This document shows, one piece after another, positions 14,604 to 23,635 of a stretch of DNA of 44,592 nt (its first letter is position 1; each line of letters opens with the position of its first letter). Under the pieces are notes generated by a model. It saw only the letters and a list, made by a program, of their open reading frames with translations. It was not told the origin of the DNA and searched no databases. The stretch spans positions 1 through 44,592 of the forward strand of contig CADBZH010000024.1 in NCBI GenBank assembly GCA_902799045.1, read 5' to 3'. Origin of the DNA: an uncultured Eubacteriales bacterium. GTDB taxonomy: Bacteria; Bacillota; Clostridia; Christensenellales; Aristaeellaceae. Made by a program: the position numbers and the translations under genes.

Positions 14604-17600
14604 ATGAAGAGGATGAAGAGCTGTCTGGCGCTGATGCTGGCGCTGGCGATGATCGTCGGCGGCCTGGCGGGCCTGGCCGAAGCGGCGGACGGGACGCCGG
14701 TTTTGACGCTGATGGTGTACATCACCGGCAGCGACCTGGAGAGCCTGGGCGGGGCCGCGACCGGTGATATCACCGAGATGCTGCGCTCCGGCGTGGACAC
14801 CGGGAAGGTGAACGTCATACTCTGCGCCGGGGGCTCGAAGCTGTGGCAGAACGGCTTTCCCAACGACGTGGTGTCCGTCTGCCGGCTGGACCGGCGCCGG
14901 CTGCGGCCGCTGACGAACCTGGGCAAGGCCAGCATGGGCGCGCCGGAGACGCTGACCGGCTTTCTCAACTATTCCGTGGAGAACTATCCGGCGGACCGCT
15001 ATGCCCTGATCCTGTGGGACCACGGCGGCGGGCCGATGAACGGCGTGTGCTTCGACGAGCTGTTTTCAAAGGCCGACCGCCACGACAGCCTGGATCTGAA
15101 CGAGCTGGGGCAGGCGCTGAAGGAAAGCCCGTTCTCTTCGGAAAACCCGCTGGAGTGGATCGGCTTTGACGCCTGCCTGATGGCCTCGGTGGAGACGGCC
15201 TGCGCCTGCGCCCCCTACGCGCGCTACATGATCGCCTCCCAGGAGACGGAGCCGGGTACCGGCTGGAACTACGCCTTCCTGGGCGGGCTGGACGGAAGCC
15301 TGGCCGGCGACGCGGCGGGCGCGCGGATCGTCGAGAGCTACGCCGGCGCCGCGGGCGGCGCGTCGGGCCAGATGCTGACGCTGTCCTGCGTGGACCTGTC
15401 GCGGGTCGCCGGCGTCGAGCGCGCCATGGACGACCTGTTTGCCCACCTGGACGACATGCTCAGCCCGGAGCACTTCTCCGACATCTCCAACGGCCGGCGC
15501 GACGCCAAGAGCTTCGGCCGCGCCTCCACCGGCTCGGAATACGACCTGGTGGACCTGTACAGCCTGTCCGAGCAGTACTCGGACGCGCAGCCGGAGCGGG
15601 CCGCGGCGGTGCGCTCGGCGCTGGAGGAGGCCGTGGTGTGCGTCGCCGGCAACCAGGCCAACAGCCATGGGCTGTCCGTCTACTACCCCTATTTCAACAA
15701 GGATTACTTCAACAACGGCTGGAAGCAGCTCTACGGCACCTGGGCCTTCGCCCGGGGGTACTATGACTTCCTGATGGACTACGCGAAGGTGTGGCTGGGC
15801 GAGCAGATGGCGGACTGGTCGAACATGCGCGGCACGGCCCGCGACCCGGACGCCCTGGCGCAGGAGATCACGCTGCCGCTGACGCCGGAGCAGGCGGCCC
15901 ACTTCGCCTTCGCGCAGGTGTTCATACTGGGTAAGATGCCCTATGTGAACTGGTTCTATTACAAGGTGGACGAGATCGACGACGTGACCCTGGACGACGA
16001 GGGCGTGCTGCACGCGGACTACAACTACAAGGCGCTCTACGCCGTGGACGGGGACGGCGAGCCCCTCTGCGACGCCATTCCCTATCGCATCGTGGACGGC
16101 TATTACCTGATCCGCTCGAACCTGACGGACAAGACCTGGGACGAATACCGGGACGAGAGGTATTCCGACCGGGGTTTCTCCCTGAACGAGGAGGCCTCCA
16201 TCGACGTGCGCAAGGTGTTCCTGCAGTGCGCGATGAACGAGGCCGGGGACGGCCTGGACGTGGTGGGCATCATCGACCAGGGCGAGGGCATCGACGGCAT
16301 GCTGTACGAGGGCGATGGCCTGTACACCGGCAAGCAGACTCTGTCCGCGGACATGGAGGGCTGGAACTACGTCTGGTTCTTCCACTTCCCCCGGGAGCTG
16401 ACGCGGGACGACGGCGGCGGCCTGGAATCCTTCGAGAGCTGGCCCAACCCCAACGACAACGACAGCCTTACGCTGGAGTGGGACGAGATCGACAACACGG
16501 AGCCCTGGTCGCTGAAGTTCCTGGAGCAGCAGTACGCCGGGCGCGACCTCTACGCCCAGTACATCGTGCACGACACCCAGGGCAACCTGACGGGCAGCAA
16601 CCTGATCCCGGTGGCGAACCCGACCCACGAGCAGGTGGTGACGGAGCCGCGGGTGCTGTACGATTCGGAGAAATTCGAGCTGACGCTGACGGGCATCGAC
16701 CTCGCCCGGGCCCGCTTCAACGACGGCCTCTACCTGCGCCTGAAGCTGAAGGACAAGCGAAAAGAGGCGACGCCCTTCGACCTGCGCATTCGGGACGTGA
16801 TGCTGAACCGATGCAGGCTGGACGACGCCTACTCGCCGATGCCCGCCCTGGACGAGGACGGGGAAGTGGTCTACGCGCTGAACATTCCCACGAAGGACAT
16901 GCCGGCCAACCTGGAGGAGCGCGTGGAGCGCATCGCCTTCGACTTCCGCGTCTTTGAAAACGACGGGAGCTATGACGACATCGAGGTCATCCCCGTGGCG
17001 CTGGACGTGGACATCGACATCAGCGACGTGCACGAATACGTGCCGCTGGACGAGGCGCTGGCCGAGGCCCAGGCGGGCGACATGCTGTACCGGCTCATGA
17101 GCCTCCGCCAGGAGGACGACTGCCTGATGCTGTCGGTGTACGCCGAGAACCGGTCCGACGCGCCGGTGGACGACAGCTGGCGCAGCAACGCGCTGGTGGA
17201 CGGCTGCGAGTGGGCCTCGTCGGTGGAGGGCGCCTGGTTTGAGCTGCCCGAAGACAGCTGGGGGCTGGAGAAGGTGCGCCTCTACACTATCTCGCCCGCC
17301 GTCGGCTCCTCGGTGAACCCGGACGATACGCCGCAGTACAGCTATCCGGCCTACTGGGGCACGCCCGTGATCCACAGCATCGAGTTCACCGACTGGAACA
17401 ACGAGCCGGTGCGCTTCGAGCTGAGCGAGCCCTTCGCGCTATCGGGCATGGAGGGCGTCGTCGCCGCGCAGTCCGCGGAGGCCGAGGCGCTGACGCTGCT
17501 GGATGCGGAGGATTTCAGGATCGAGCTGACCGGCTTTGAGCTGCGCCCGGACGGGCTTCGGCTGACGGTGGACCTGTTCAACCGCACGGACGGGGAGATG

Positions 17601-18665
17601 GGGGTCATGAGCCAGAGCGCGAGCGTCAACGGCGAAGAGGTCGACCGGGAGCTGCGCAGCATGGACGGCTGGCTGACCACGTTCTTCAGCGAGGAGACGA
17701 TGTCGGCGCACAGTCGCTCGCGCTTCACCTGTGTGCTGAAGCCGGAGGCGGCGGCCGTCGCCGAACGCGGCATCGAGACCTTCGCGCTGCGCTTCCAGTA
17801 CCGGCCGGAGGGCGAGGAAATGTGGCGCTACACCACCGAGGCCGAGCTGGGCTTCGCGGGCGGGGCCGTCGCGCCGGGGGGCGAAGGGGAGGCGGCGCTG
17901 CGCCTTGCGGACGTGGTGCTGCTCAGCCCCTGCGAGCCGCTGGAGAACGCGCCGGTGGACCCGAAGACCCTGGTGGACGTGTCCTGGAGCCTGCCGAGGG
18001 ACGCCGCGGACTACGCCGTGACGCTGCGCGCGCCGCTGGACGAGGCCCGGCAGGCCGACTTTGCCGGGGCCGAGGCGAAGCTGATCTGGAAGCAGCCCAG
18101 GGAACAGGCGGGCGAATACGGCCTGCAATACGTGGCGGAGCTGTACGCGCCGGTGACCCTGTCCGACGGGATGCTGGCCTGCGATTTTGGCGGCCTGCTG
18201 CTGCGCTGCGGCGATTGCAGCCATCCGTCCGTCCAGCACATCATTTCCGGCGAGGACGGCGAAGCGCTCTACAGCCTGCGCGGGCTGCGGCTCTATACCG
18301 ACAGCGCGGACATGTACAGCAACGACCCCTACTTTACGCAGCTGGACGTGCGCCTGGACGCGGCCGAACGGCGGGCCTGGGTCGAGAGCGCGGCCCTGGA
18401 CCCCGGCATCGGCAGCGCCGAGCGCCCGTGCCTGCTGGAGTACCTGGCGCTGGTGTACGAATACGCGGACGGCGAGGGCAGCGCGCTGGAGAACACCGGC
18501 AGCCTGATGGGCGAATCGTACCAGCTGACGGACGGGGTCGTGCCCATGAGCGTCTGTCCGGCGGAGGATTTCGACCTGTGGGTCGTGTTCACCGTGACGA
18601 ACGCGGACGGCAGCGTCTACACCGTCGCGCGACCCTACGCCGAGGCCTGCGAAGGCGCGCGCTGA
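14604..18665 (+). CDS. Giant secreted clostripain-family (C11) protease
   Basis: 1353 aa from ATG 14604 (RBS GGAGGG); the frame is open 26 codons further up but without a site. Signal peptide 1-27 (LALMLALAMIVGGLAGLAEA). The C11 caspase-like domain spans about 33-420: TLMVYITGSDLESLGGAATGD, catalytic H140 in LILWDHGGG and catalytic C191 in GFDACLMAS, plus SQETEPGTGWNY. These proteases cut after Arg or Lys and self-activate. Ordinary members are 400-550 aa; here some 900 residues follow, rich in beta-type sequence with several possible Ig-like or jelly-roll units but no sortase signal or SH3. It is probably a surface or secreted enzyme of host- or diet-protein breakdown. Single-gene unit. Confidence 0.92.
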   Translation: MKRMKSCLALMLALAMIVGGLAGLAEAADGTPVLTLMVYITGSDLESLGGAATGDITEMLRSGVDTGKVNVILCAGGSKLWQNGFPNDVVSVCRLDRRRLRPLTNLGKASMGAPETLTGFLNYSVENYPADRYALILWDHGGGPMNGVCFDELFSKADRHDSLDLNELGQALKESPFSSENPLEWIGFDACLMASVETACACAPYARYMIASQETEPGTGWNYAFLGGLDGSLAGDAAGARIVESYAGAAGGASGQMLTLSCVDLSRVAGVERAMDDLFAHLDDMLSPEHFSDISNGRRDAKSFGRASTGSEYDLVDLYSLSEQYSDAQPERAAAVRSALEEAVVCVAGNQANSHGLSVYYPYFNKDYFNNGWKQLYGTWAFARGYYDFLMDYAKVWLGEQMADWSNMRGTARDPDALAQEITLPLTPEQAAHFAFAQVFILGKMPYVNWFYYKVDEIDDVTLDDEGVLHADYNYKALYAVDGDGEPLCDAIPYRIVDGYYLIRSNLTDKTWDEYRDERYSDRGFSLNEEASIDVRKVFLQCAMNEAGDGLDVVGIIDQGEGIDGMLYEGDGLYTGKQTLSADMEGWNYVWFFHFPRELTRDDGGGLESFESWPNPNDNDSLTLEWDEIDNTEPWSLKFLEQQYAGRDLYAQYIVHDTQGNLTGSNLIPVANPTHEQVVTEPRVLYDSEKFELTLTGIDLARARFNDGLYLRLKLKDKRKEATPFDLRIRDVMLNRCRLDDAYSPMPALDEDGEVVYALNIPTKDMPANLEERVERIAFDFRVFENDGSYDDIEVIPVALDVDIDISDVHEYVPLDEALAEAQAGDMLYRLMSLRQEDDCLMLSVYAENRSDAPVDDSWRSNALVDGCEWASSVEGAWFELPEDSWGLEKVRLYTISPAVGSSVNPDDTPQYSYPAYWGTPVIHSIEFTDWNNEPVRFELSEPFALSGMEGVVAAQSAEAEALTLLDAEDFRIELTGFELRPDGLRLTVDLFNRTDGEMGVMSQSASVNGEEVDRELRSMDGWLTTFFSEETMSAHSRSRFTCVLKPEAAAVAERGIETFALRFQYRPEGEEMWRYTTEAELGFAGGAVAPGGEGEAALRLADVVLLSPCEPLENAPVDPKTLVDVSWSLPRDAADYAVTLRAPLDEARQADFAGAEAKLIWKQPREQAGEYGLQYVAELYAPVTLSDGMLACDFGGLLLRCGDCSHPSVQHIISGEDGEALYSLRGLRLYTDSADMYSNDPYFTQLDVRLDAAERRAWVESAALDPGIGSAERPCLLEYLALVYEYADGEGSALENTGSLMGESYQLTDGVVPMSVCPAEDFDLWVVFTVTNADGSVYTVARPYAEACEGAR

Positions 18666-18675
18666 GGGGGCGCAC

Positions 18676-18704
18676 TTGACGGATTCCTGCCGCCGCGATA
18701 TAAT
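18676..18704 (+). promoter_or_regulatory. Promoter with long leader for the small Cys-rich gene
   Basis: -35 TTGACG (18676-18681), 17-bp spacer, -10 TATAAT (18699-18704). The nearest gene starts at 18966, so the leader is about 255 nt and contains the palindromic repeat at 18777-18848. Confidence 0.8.
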
Positions 18705-18776
18705 GCCAGTAATCAAAAGAAGGTTTATCACGGGAACCTGGGATATATGTGAAATGCAGTCGGACGGTCATATGCA

Positions 18777-18848
18777 CAGATCCTTCGCTTCGCTCAGGAT
18801 GACAGCGAGTCGAAGCTGCGTCATCCTGAGCGGAGCAAAGGATCCGCA
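18777..18848. repeat. GATCCTTCGC-type palindromic repeat, copy 2
   Basis: Left arm CAGATCCTTCGCTTCGCTCA + GGATGACA (18777-18804); right arm TCATCCTGAGCGGAGCAAAG + GATCCG (18821-18846). Sits in the untranslated leader of the gene at 18966. Confidence 0.8.
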
Positions 18849-18965
18849 CGTTCCGTCGGCGGACGGCGTTGACAGAGAAGACCTGCAAGCCGCCTCGTCT
18901 CATTCCCCGGGTATCCGTGAGGCGCCAATAAAAGAGAAAGCGGAGCGATCCGAGAGGACAATACC

Positions 18966-19238
18966 ATGGCTTTTTATTCGACACAGTGCGCATCCTGCGC
19001 CGACCCTGCCAAGCGGTGCGTGAAGCCCGCGGAGGGCGACGGCGAGGCGGCGCTGCCGGAGATGTATGAGTGTGACAACGAGACCTGCAAGCTGAACGCC
19101 GCCCGCCAAAAGGGGCTGCGGCAGCTGCAATCGCTGAAGGCGGAGGAGAGCCTGAACCGCGAGCGCGAGCAGGCGCGGCACGCCCTGCGCCACGAAGCCG
19201 CCGAGCATCGGGGACGGCGGGATCACCGGCGGAAATAA
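18966..19238 (+). CDS. Small cysteine-containing protein of unknown function
   Basis: 90 aa, ATG 18966, RBS GAGGACA. The N-terminal half carries five cysteines in two close groups (CASCADPAKRC, residues 8-18, and CDNETC, 36-41), a spacing that would suit a small metal site or disulfides. The second half is a long charged helix (LQSLKAEESLNREREQARHA…) ending in basic residues. No signal peptide or membrane segment. It lies 29 bp ahead of the phosphatase gene and is probably cotranscribed with it. Family not recognised. Confidence 0.75.
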   Translation: MAFYSTQCASCADPAKRCVKPAEGDGEAALPEMYECDNETCKLNAARQKGLRQLQSLKAEESLNREREQARHALRHEAAEHRGRRDHRRK

Positions 19239-19267
19239 GCCCCGCGGGGCGCTTCTATGGAGGCGGC

Positions 19268-19729
19268 ATGATCCGGATACTGTTTGTCTGCCACGGCAAC
19301 ATCTGCCGCTCGCCGATGGCGGAATATGTGATGAAGAAGCTGGTGAAGGACGCGGGACAGGAGCGGCGGTTTGAGATCGCCTCGGCGGCCACCAGCCGGG
19401 AGGAGATCGGCAACCCGGTCTATCCGCCCGCCCAGCGGGAGCTGGCGAAGCACGGCATCTCGTGCAGGGGCCACGCCGCGCGGCAGATGACCCCCGCGGA
19501 CTACGACTATTACGACTACCTGGTGGCCATGGAGCCCTACAACCTGCGCAACATGCGGCGCATTACGGACGACCCGGACGGCAAGATGCGGCTGCTGTTG
19601 TCGTTCATCGGCTCCGACGAGGGCATCGACGATCCCTGGTACACGGGCCGCTTCGCGGAGGTCTACGGGCAGATCGAGGCGGGGTGCAGGGGGATGCTGG
19701 AGGAGTTGGGAGTCAGGAGTCAGGAGTGA
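19268..19729 (+). CDS. Low-molecular-weight protein tyrosine phosphatase
   Basis: 153 aa. The P-loop FVCHGNICRSPMAE gives nucleophile C8 and R14; the general acid is D121 in IDDPWYTG. Both are intact, so it should dephosphorylate protein tyrosine (or arginine in the YwlE branch) substrates. The last residues (GVRSQE) are encoded by GGAGTCA heptad repeats (about 19708-19729), which means the repeat family has extended or replaced the native C-terminus. Follows the Cys-rich gene and converges on lgt with 13 bp between stops. Confidence 0.95.
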   Translation: MIRILFVCHGNICRSPMAEYVMKKLVKDAGQERRFEIASAATSREEIGNPVYPPAQRELAKHGISCRGHAARQMTPADYDYYDYLVAMEPYNLRNMRRITDDPDGKMRLLLSFIGSDEGIDDPWYTGRFAEVYGQIEAGCRGMLEELGVRSQE

Positions 19730-19742
19730 GCGGCGGAGGCCG

Positions 19743-20630
19743 CTATTCCCGTTTCCGGGCCAGCCCGATCCCCTCGCAGGCCAGCGCGCCGGCGGCGAAG
19801 GCCAAGGCGATCCACGGATGCCCGAGGAAGATGGCCGCGCCCATCAGCACGGCGCAGGCCAGCGCGGCGGCGGGCAGCGGCTTTTTGTCGGTGCGGCCCA
19901 GGAAGAGCGCGGCCACGGCGATCAGCGCGACCAGGCTCAGCAGCTGTGAGACGCGGATCGGCCCCAGATAGAGGCTGTCCGTGCGCAGGCCCTCCACCAG
20001 CGCCCGCTCTAGCGCGTAGAGAAACGCATAGGCAAGAAAGATGTCGCCCTCCCGACGGAGGCGATTCTTTTTTTCCGCGATCAGCAGGACCGCGACGATC
20101 AAGAAGCACCAGGCGGATTCATAGAAGAAGGTGGCGAAGTGCCACTGGCCGTCGGCCTGGATGAACACGGAGACGGGGAAGCGCTGCTGCCACGGCCGGG
20201 CGGCGAGGGCCCCGTAGGCCTCCTGGTTCACGAAGTTGCCCCAGCGGCCGACGGCCTGGCCCAGCGCGATGGAGGGCGCGGCCAGGTCCGCCAGCTTCAT
20301 AAAGGGCAGCTTCTTTTTGCGCCCGTACAGCCAGCCCGCCAGCACGCCGCCGATGATGCCGCCGTAGATCGCCATGCCGCCCTCCCAGATGTACAGGGCG
20401 TGGAGGGGGGTGGCGGCGTAGGCCTCCCAGGAGAAGGCGACGTAGTAGATCCGCGCGCAGACGATGGCCGCCGGGATGCCGATCAGCGCCAGGTCCAGCG
20501 CCGTCTCCTTCGGCAGGCCCAGCCGCCTCTCCCGACGCGCCGCCAGAAGCACCGCCAGCGCCATTCCGCAGGCGATGATGACGCCGTACCAGTGGATATC
20601 CAGGCCGAAAAGGTGAATGGAGTTGTTCAT
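19743..20630 (-). CDS. lgt: Prolipoprotein diacylglyceryl transferase
   Basis: 295 aa from ATG 20630 with GGGGAA 9 nt upstream; an in-frame GTG at 20639 is too close to that site. Seven or more membrane helices. The Lgt signature is GRWGNFVNQEAYG, with the EGGMAIYGGIIGGVLAGW segment (Tyr in place of the E. coli His, as usual in Clostridia) and a FFYESAW segment. It moves diacylglyceryl from phosphatidylglycerol to the lipobox Cys; LspA at 25921 is the next enzyme. The C-terminus is longer than usual, with two extra hydrophobic stretches (about 240-290). Confidence 0.95.
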   Translation of the reverse strand: MNNSIHLFGLDIHWYGVIIACGMALAVLLAARRERRLGLPKETALDLALIGIPAAIVCARIYYVAFSWEAYAATPLHALYIWEGGMAIYGGIIGGVLAGWLYGRKKKLPFMKLADLAAPSIALGQAVGRWGNFVNQEAYGALAARPWQQRFPVSVFIQADGQWHFATFFYESAWCFLIVAVLLIAEKKNRLRREGDIFLAYAFLYALERALVEGLRTDSLYLGPIRVSQLLSLVALIAVAALFLGRTDKKPLPAAALACAVLMGAAIFLGHPWIALAFAAGALACEGIGLARKRE

Positions 20631-20665
20631 TGTCGTCACTTCCCCGCAAAGGCTTCCGCATACAC

Positions 20666-20695
20666 ATTATAATCTTTATGGCACGAAAAAGTCAA
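20666..20695 (-). promoter_or_regulatory. Promoter of lgt
   Basis: Minus strand: -35 TTGACT (20695-20690), 18-bp spacer, -10 TATAAT (20671-20666). Confidence 0.75.
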
Positions 20696-20705
20696 TTCAT
20701 GCGCA

Positions 20706-20734
20706 TTGAATCCTAACCGAATAGGGCGTATAAT
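20706..20734 (+). promoter_or_regulatory. Promoter of the HlyD-like/yggS/sepF cluster
   Basis: -35 TTGAAT (20706-20711), 17-bp spacer, -10 TATAAT (20729-20734); divergent from the lgt promoter. Confidence 0.75.
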
Positions 20735-20818
20735 ATAGAATACGATGGTTGTACCCTGTCCATGCCAGCGGCAGCGGGCGGGGCGTCGGCGATTCAACGA
20801 GCGATCGGGGCGTGAGCT

Positions 20819-22000
20819 ATGCGCAAAAAGAGAGTGACCGGCAGGTTTTACCTGTTCTTGCTGGCCTTGCTTGTGATCGCCTTTTTGATCCTGCGCCCGA
20901 TGTTCATCACCCGTTCGCAGGAGACGGTCATCATGATGTCGAACGCGGCCCAGCGCCAGACGGTGGACTGCGTGATCCTGCGGGACGAGAGCGTGTTCAC
21001 CTCGGATTCCACCGCGCGGGTGGAGTACATCGCGCCGGAGGATTCGCTGGTGGCCGAGGGCGACAACGTGGCCAACCTCTACGCCACCGGCTATTCCGAG
21101 AGCCTGCTGGACAACCTGGAGACCACCCGAAAGAAGATCCAGGAATACCACAAGGAGCTGCTGGCGAACATCGTGGACAGCGAGTTGAGCAAGCTGGACA
21201 GCGTCGTGGACTACATGGCGCTGGAGTTCAAGAACCTGATCACCCGCCAGACCACCGGCAACCTGAAGACCGTCACCAGCCAGCTGGAGACCGCCATGGT
21301 GAACCGGCAGGACTATCTGCGCCAGAACAAGCGCGGCGACAACAAGCTGACGAAGCTGTATGACGAGGAAAACGCCCGCCTGAGCAGCATCCAGAGCTGG
21401 CGCACCGTGTCCACCGCCGAAAGGGAGGGCGTGGTCTCGTTCTACATCGACGGCTATGAGAACGACCTGACCCCGGCGGGCCTGAACGCGCTGAGCATCG
21501 CCGATGTGCGCGCGGTGCTGGCCGGCGACGCCCTGGAAAACACGCGCCAGACCCGGAACACCGGCGTCTATCGCATCGTGGACCAGGATCACTGGTACGT
21601 GGCCGTGCTCTTCAACGGCAGCACCTGGACCCCCGTGGTGGGCCAGGACAACTACTACATGCAGATGGAGGGCTACGACGACCTGATCTACACGGCCTCG
21701 GTGTACAGCGTCCAGAAGGAGGGCGACACCACGCTGGCCGTGTTCGAAATCAGCGACCCCATCGGCCCGCTGATCTACCGCCGCAGCGGCCTGGCCCAGT
21801 TCAACATCGAGCTGACCGGCCTGTCCGTGCGCGTGGAGGCACTCTACAACGAAAACGGCCAGATGGGCGTGTGGCTCTACGACGTGCCCGGCGGCACGTT
21901 CGTGCCCGTGGAGGTGCTCTCCACCGACGGCACCATCGCCATGATCCAGCCGCTGGTCGAGGGCGCGCTGCAGCTGGGACAGACGGTATTGATCAAGTAA
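20819..22000 (+). CDS. HlyD-like membrane-anchored protein of the division cluster
   Basis: 393 aa. One N-terminal membrane anchor (residues 10-27, FYLFLLALLVIAFLILRPMF) and an extracytoplasmic body. Beta-type N-terminal part with a lipoyl-like turn (VEYIAPEDSLVAEGDNVANLYA), a long helical hairpin (about 100-180, LETTRKKIQEYHKELLANIV…) and beta-rich C-terminal part ending in QLGQTVLIK. This layout is that of HlyD-type adaptor proteins. Relatives without an ABC partner often lie directly upstream of yggS-sepF in Clostridia, so a role in envelope or septum assembly is likely but unproven. The start codon has only a weak site (CGGGGCGTG). Confidence 0.8.
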   Translation: MRKKRVTGRFYLFLLALLVIAFLILRPMFITRSQETVIMMSNAAQRQTVDCVILRDESVFTSDSTARVEYIAPEDSLVAEGDNVANLYATGYSESLLDNLETTRKKIQEYHKELLANIVDSELSKLDSVVDYMALEFKNLITRQTTGNLKTVTSQLETAMVNRQDYLRQNKRGDNKLTKLYDEENARLSSIQSWRTVSTAEREGVVSFYIDGYENDLTPAGLNALSIADVRAVLAGDALENTRQTRNTGVYRIVDQDHWYVAVLFNGSTWTPVVGQDNYYMQMEGYDDLIYTASVYSVQKEGDTTLAVFEISDPIGPLIYRRSGLAQFNIELTGLSVRVEALYNENGQMGVWLYDVPGGTFVPVEVLSTDGTIAMIQPLVEGALQLGQTVLIK

Positions 22001-22193
22001 TGTGGACGGGGGAGCAGGCTCCCCCGCCACTGCCACTCCCTCGATCGCCCCGCGTGCCCGCTGTCGCTGCCCGCGGGTTTCGGGCGGGCCAGTCAAATGG
22101 CCTCGCCCTCAGTCCGCTCTGCGGACGCTCAAACAGATTTTGCTTGATGGCAGGCCATCTGGCCGCAAAACCTGCTAGTAAGGAGTACGGGAT
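22001..22193. repeat. Structured intergenic spacer before yggS
   Basis: Contains the hairpin GGGGGA-GCAGGC-TCCCCC (22009-22026) and an inverted pair GGCCAGTCAAATGGCCT / AGGCCATCTGGCC (about 22085-22165) around TCAGTCCGCTCTGCGGACGC. No gene and no T-run, so a transcribed repeat rather than a clear terminator. Confidence 0.5.
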
Positions 22194-22883
22194 TTGAACC
22201 GCGAAGAACTGTTGAGCAATATCGCTCATTGGCGCGAGCGCATCGGCGAAGCCTCGGCAAGGTGGGGTGGATGTGAGATCTGCGCCGTGTCGAAGACCGT
22301 GGACGCCGCCACGATCAACCTGGCCTGGGAGGGCGGCATTCGCGTCCTGGGCGAAAACCGGGTGCAGGAGCTGCTGGGCAAGATCGACGACCTGAACCCG
22401 GGCTACAGCATCCACCTGATCGGCCAGCTGCAGACCAACAAGGTCAGGCCCATCATCGACAGGGTCGCCATGATCCAGTCGGTGGACCGCGAGACCCTGG
22501 CGCGGGAGATCTCCCGTCGAGCCGTGGCCGCGGGGGTGGAGATGCCGGTGCTGGTGCAGGTGAACATCGCCCGGGAGAGCCAGAAATCCGGCGTGGACGA
22601 GGAAGGGCTTTTGCCGCTGCTGCGCCTGTGCGGGGAGCTGCCGGGGCTGCATGTGCGGGGGCTGATGGCCATCATGCCCATCGCGGAGGACCCCGAGGCC
22701 GTGCGGCCGTACTTCCGGCGCATGCGCGAGTGGTTCGAGCGCCTGCGGGACATGGACCTGCCGGACGTGGAAATGCGCACGCTTTCGATGGGCATGTCCG
22801 ACGACGCGATCGTCGCCGCCGAGGAGGGCGCGACGATGGTGCGGCTGGGCCGGGCGCTGTTCGGCGCGAGACATTATCAATAG
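22194..22883 (+). CDS. yggS: PLP homeostasis protein YggS/YlmE
   Basis: 229 aa from a TTG start at 22194, supported by AAGGAG 8 nt upstream. PLP-binding Lys is K34 (ICAVSKTVDA). Other signatures: GENRVQELLGK, HLIGQLQTNKVRPII, QVNIARESQKSGV, RGLMAIMPIAEDPE, LSMGMSDDAIVAAEEGATMVRLGRALFG. It binds pyridoxal phosphate and buffers its level; catalysis is not known. In Bacillota it is coupled with sepF, as here (32 bp downstream). Confidence 0.95.
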   Translation: MNREELLSNIAHWRERIGEASARWGGCEICAVSKTVDAATINLAWEGGIRVLGENRVQELLGKIDDLNPGYSIHLIGQLQTNKVRPIIDRVAMIQSVDRETLAREISRRAVAAGVEMPVLVQVNIARESQKSGVDEEGLLPLLRLCGELPGLHVRGLMAIMPIAEDPEAVRPYFRRMREWFERLRDMDLPDVEMRTLSMGMSDDAIVAAEEGATMVRLGRALFGARHYQ

Positions 22884-22915
22884 CATACCGACGTTTGTTA
22901 TAAAGAGGGGATACC

Positions 22916-23635
22916 ATGGCGCGCAATAAATCCGGCGGCTTCAACAAGCTGCTCAACTTCATCGGGCTGGTGGACGACGAGGACACCCGCGACACCTATG
23001 GCGAGGAGTATGCCGGCGACAGCTATGGCCGGAAGTCGACCTACACGCCCTCGCGGCAGACCCGCCCGGCGACGAACACCCGACAGCCCGCCCAGCGCCG
23101 GCTGCCGGATTCCGGCACGCGCAGCCGCTATGACAGCGCCAGCCGGTATGAGAGCCGCTACGAGAGCCGGAGCCAGGCTTCGTCCCGCGCCAGCCGCGGC
23201 TATGACGACTATCGCGCTGGCGAACGCCGCACGGAATCCCGCTTTGACGATTCCAGCTACGGCGCCCCGCGCTCCACGCGGCCTTCCTCGCGCTACAGCC
23301 AGCCGGATTCCCGCTACGCGGCCTCGTCCGGCAACGTGCCCGCGCGAACCGCGCCCCAGCGCATGCGCGTCAGCCCCCGCAGCCGCACCGTGATGTATTC
23401 GCTGCACACGCTGGAGGACTGCTGCGAGGTCATCGACCAGCTGATCGCCAACAACACCGTGGTGCTGACGATGGACGAATTGGACGGCCGCCTGCTCCAG
23501 CGCGCCGTGGACACGCTCTCCGGCGCGGTGTTCGCGCTGCACGCCTCCATCCGCAAGGCCTCGGACAAGACCTACCTCGTCGCGCCGATGAGCGTGGAGA
23601 TCAACGAGGCGTATGACATGGACACGCGGTTTTAG
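22916..23635 (+). CDS. sepF: Cell division protein SepF with a long disordered linker
   Basis: 239 aa, longer than usual (about 150). The N-terminal amphipathic helix (FNKLLNFIGLVDD, 9-21) would bind the membrane. Residues 35-158 are a low-complexity Arg/Ser/Tyr-rich linker (repeats such as SRYDSASRYESRYESRSQ). The SepF core is 159-239: VMYSLHTLEDCCEVIDQLIANNTVVLTMDELDGRLLQRAVDTLSGAVFAL. It anchors FtsZ and polymerises at the septum. The stop TAG (23633-23635) is the outer edge of MITE-like copy B, so the native C-terminus was probably changed by that insertion. Confidence 0.95.
   Translation: MARNKSGGFNKLLNFIGLVDDEDTRDTYGEEYAGDSYGRKSTYTPSRQTRPATNTRQPAQRRLPDSGTRSRYDSASRYESRYESRSQASSRASRGYDDYRAGERRTESRFDDSSYGAPRSTRPSSRYSQPDSRYAASSGNVPARTAPQRMRVSPRSRTVMYSLHTLEDCCEVIDQLIANNTVVLTMDELDGRLLQRAVDTLSGAVFALHASIRKASDKTYLVAPMSVEINEAYDMDTRF

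Noticed and set aside
15066-17375. 769-aa minus-strand frame
   Set aside because: Antisense shadow of the C11 protease gene, which has signal peptide and catalytic motifs.
22007-22026. Terminator between the HlyD-like gene and yggS
   Set aside because: The GGGGGA/TCCCCC hairpin has no T-run, and the spacing fits one gene cluster.
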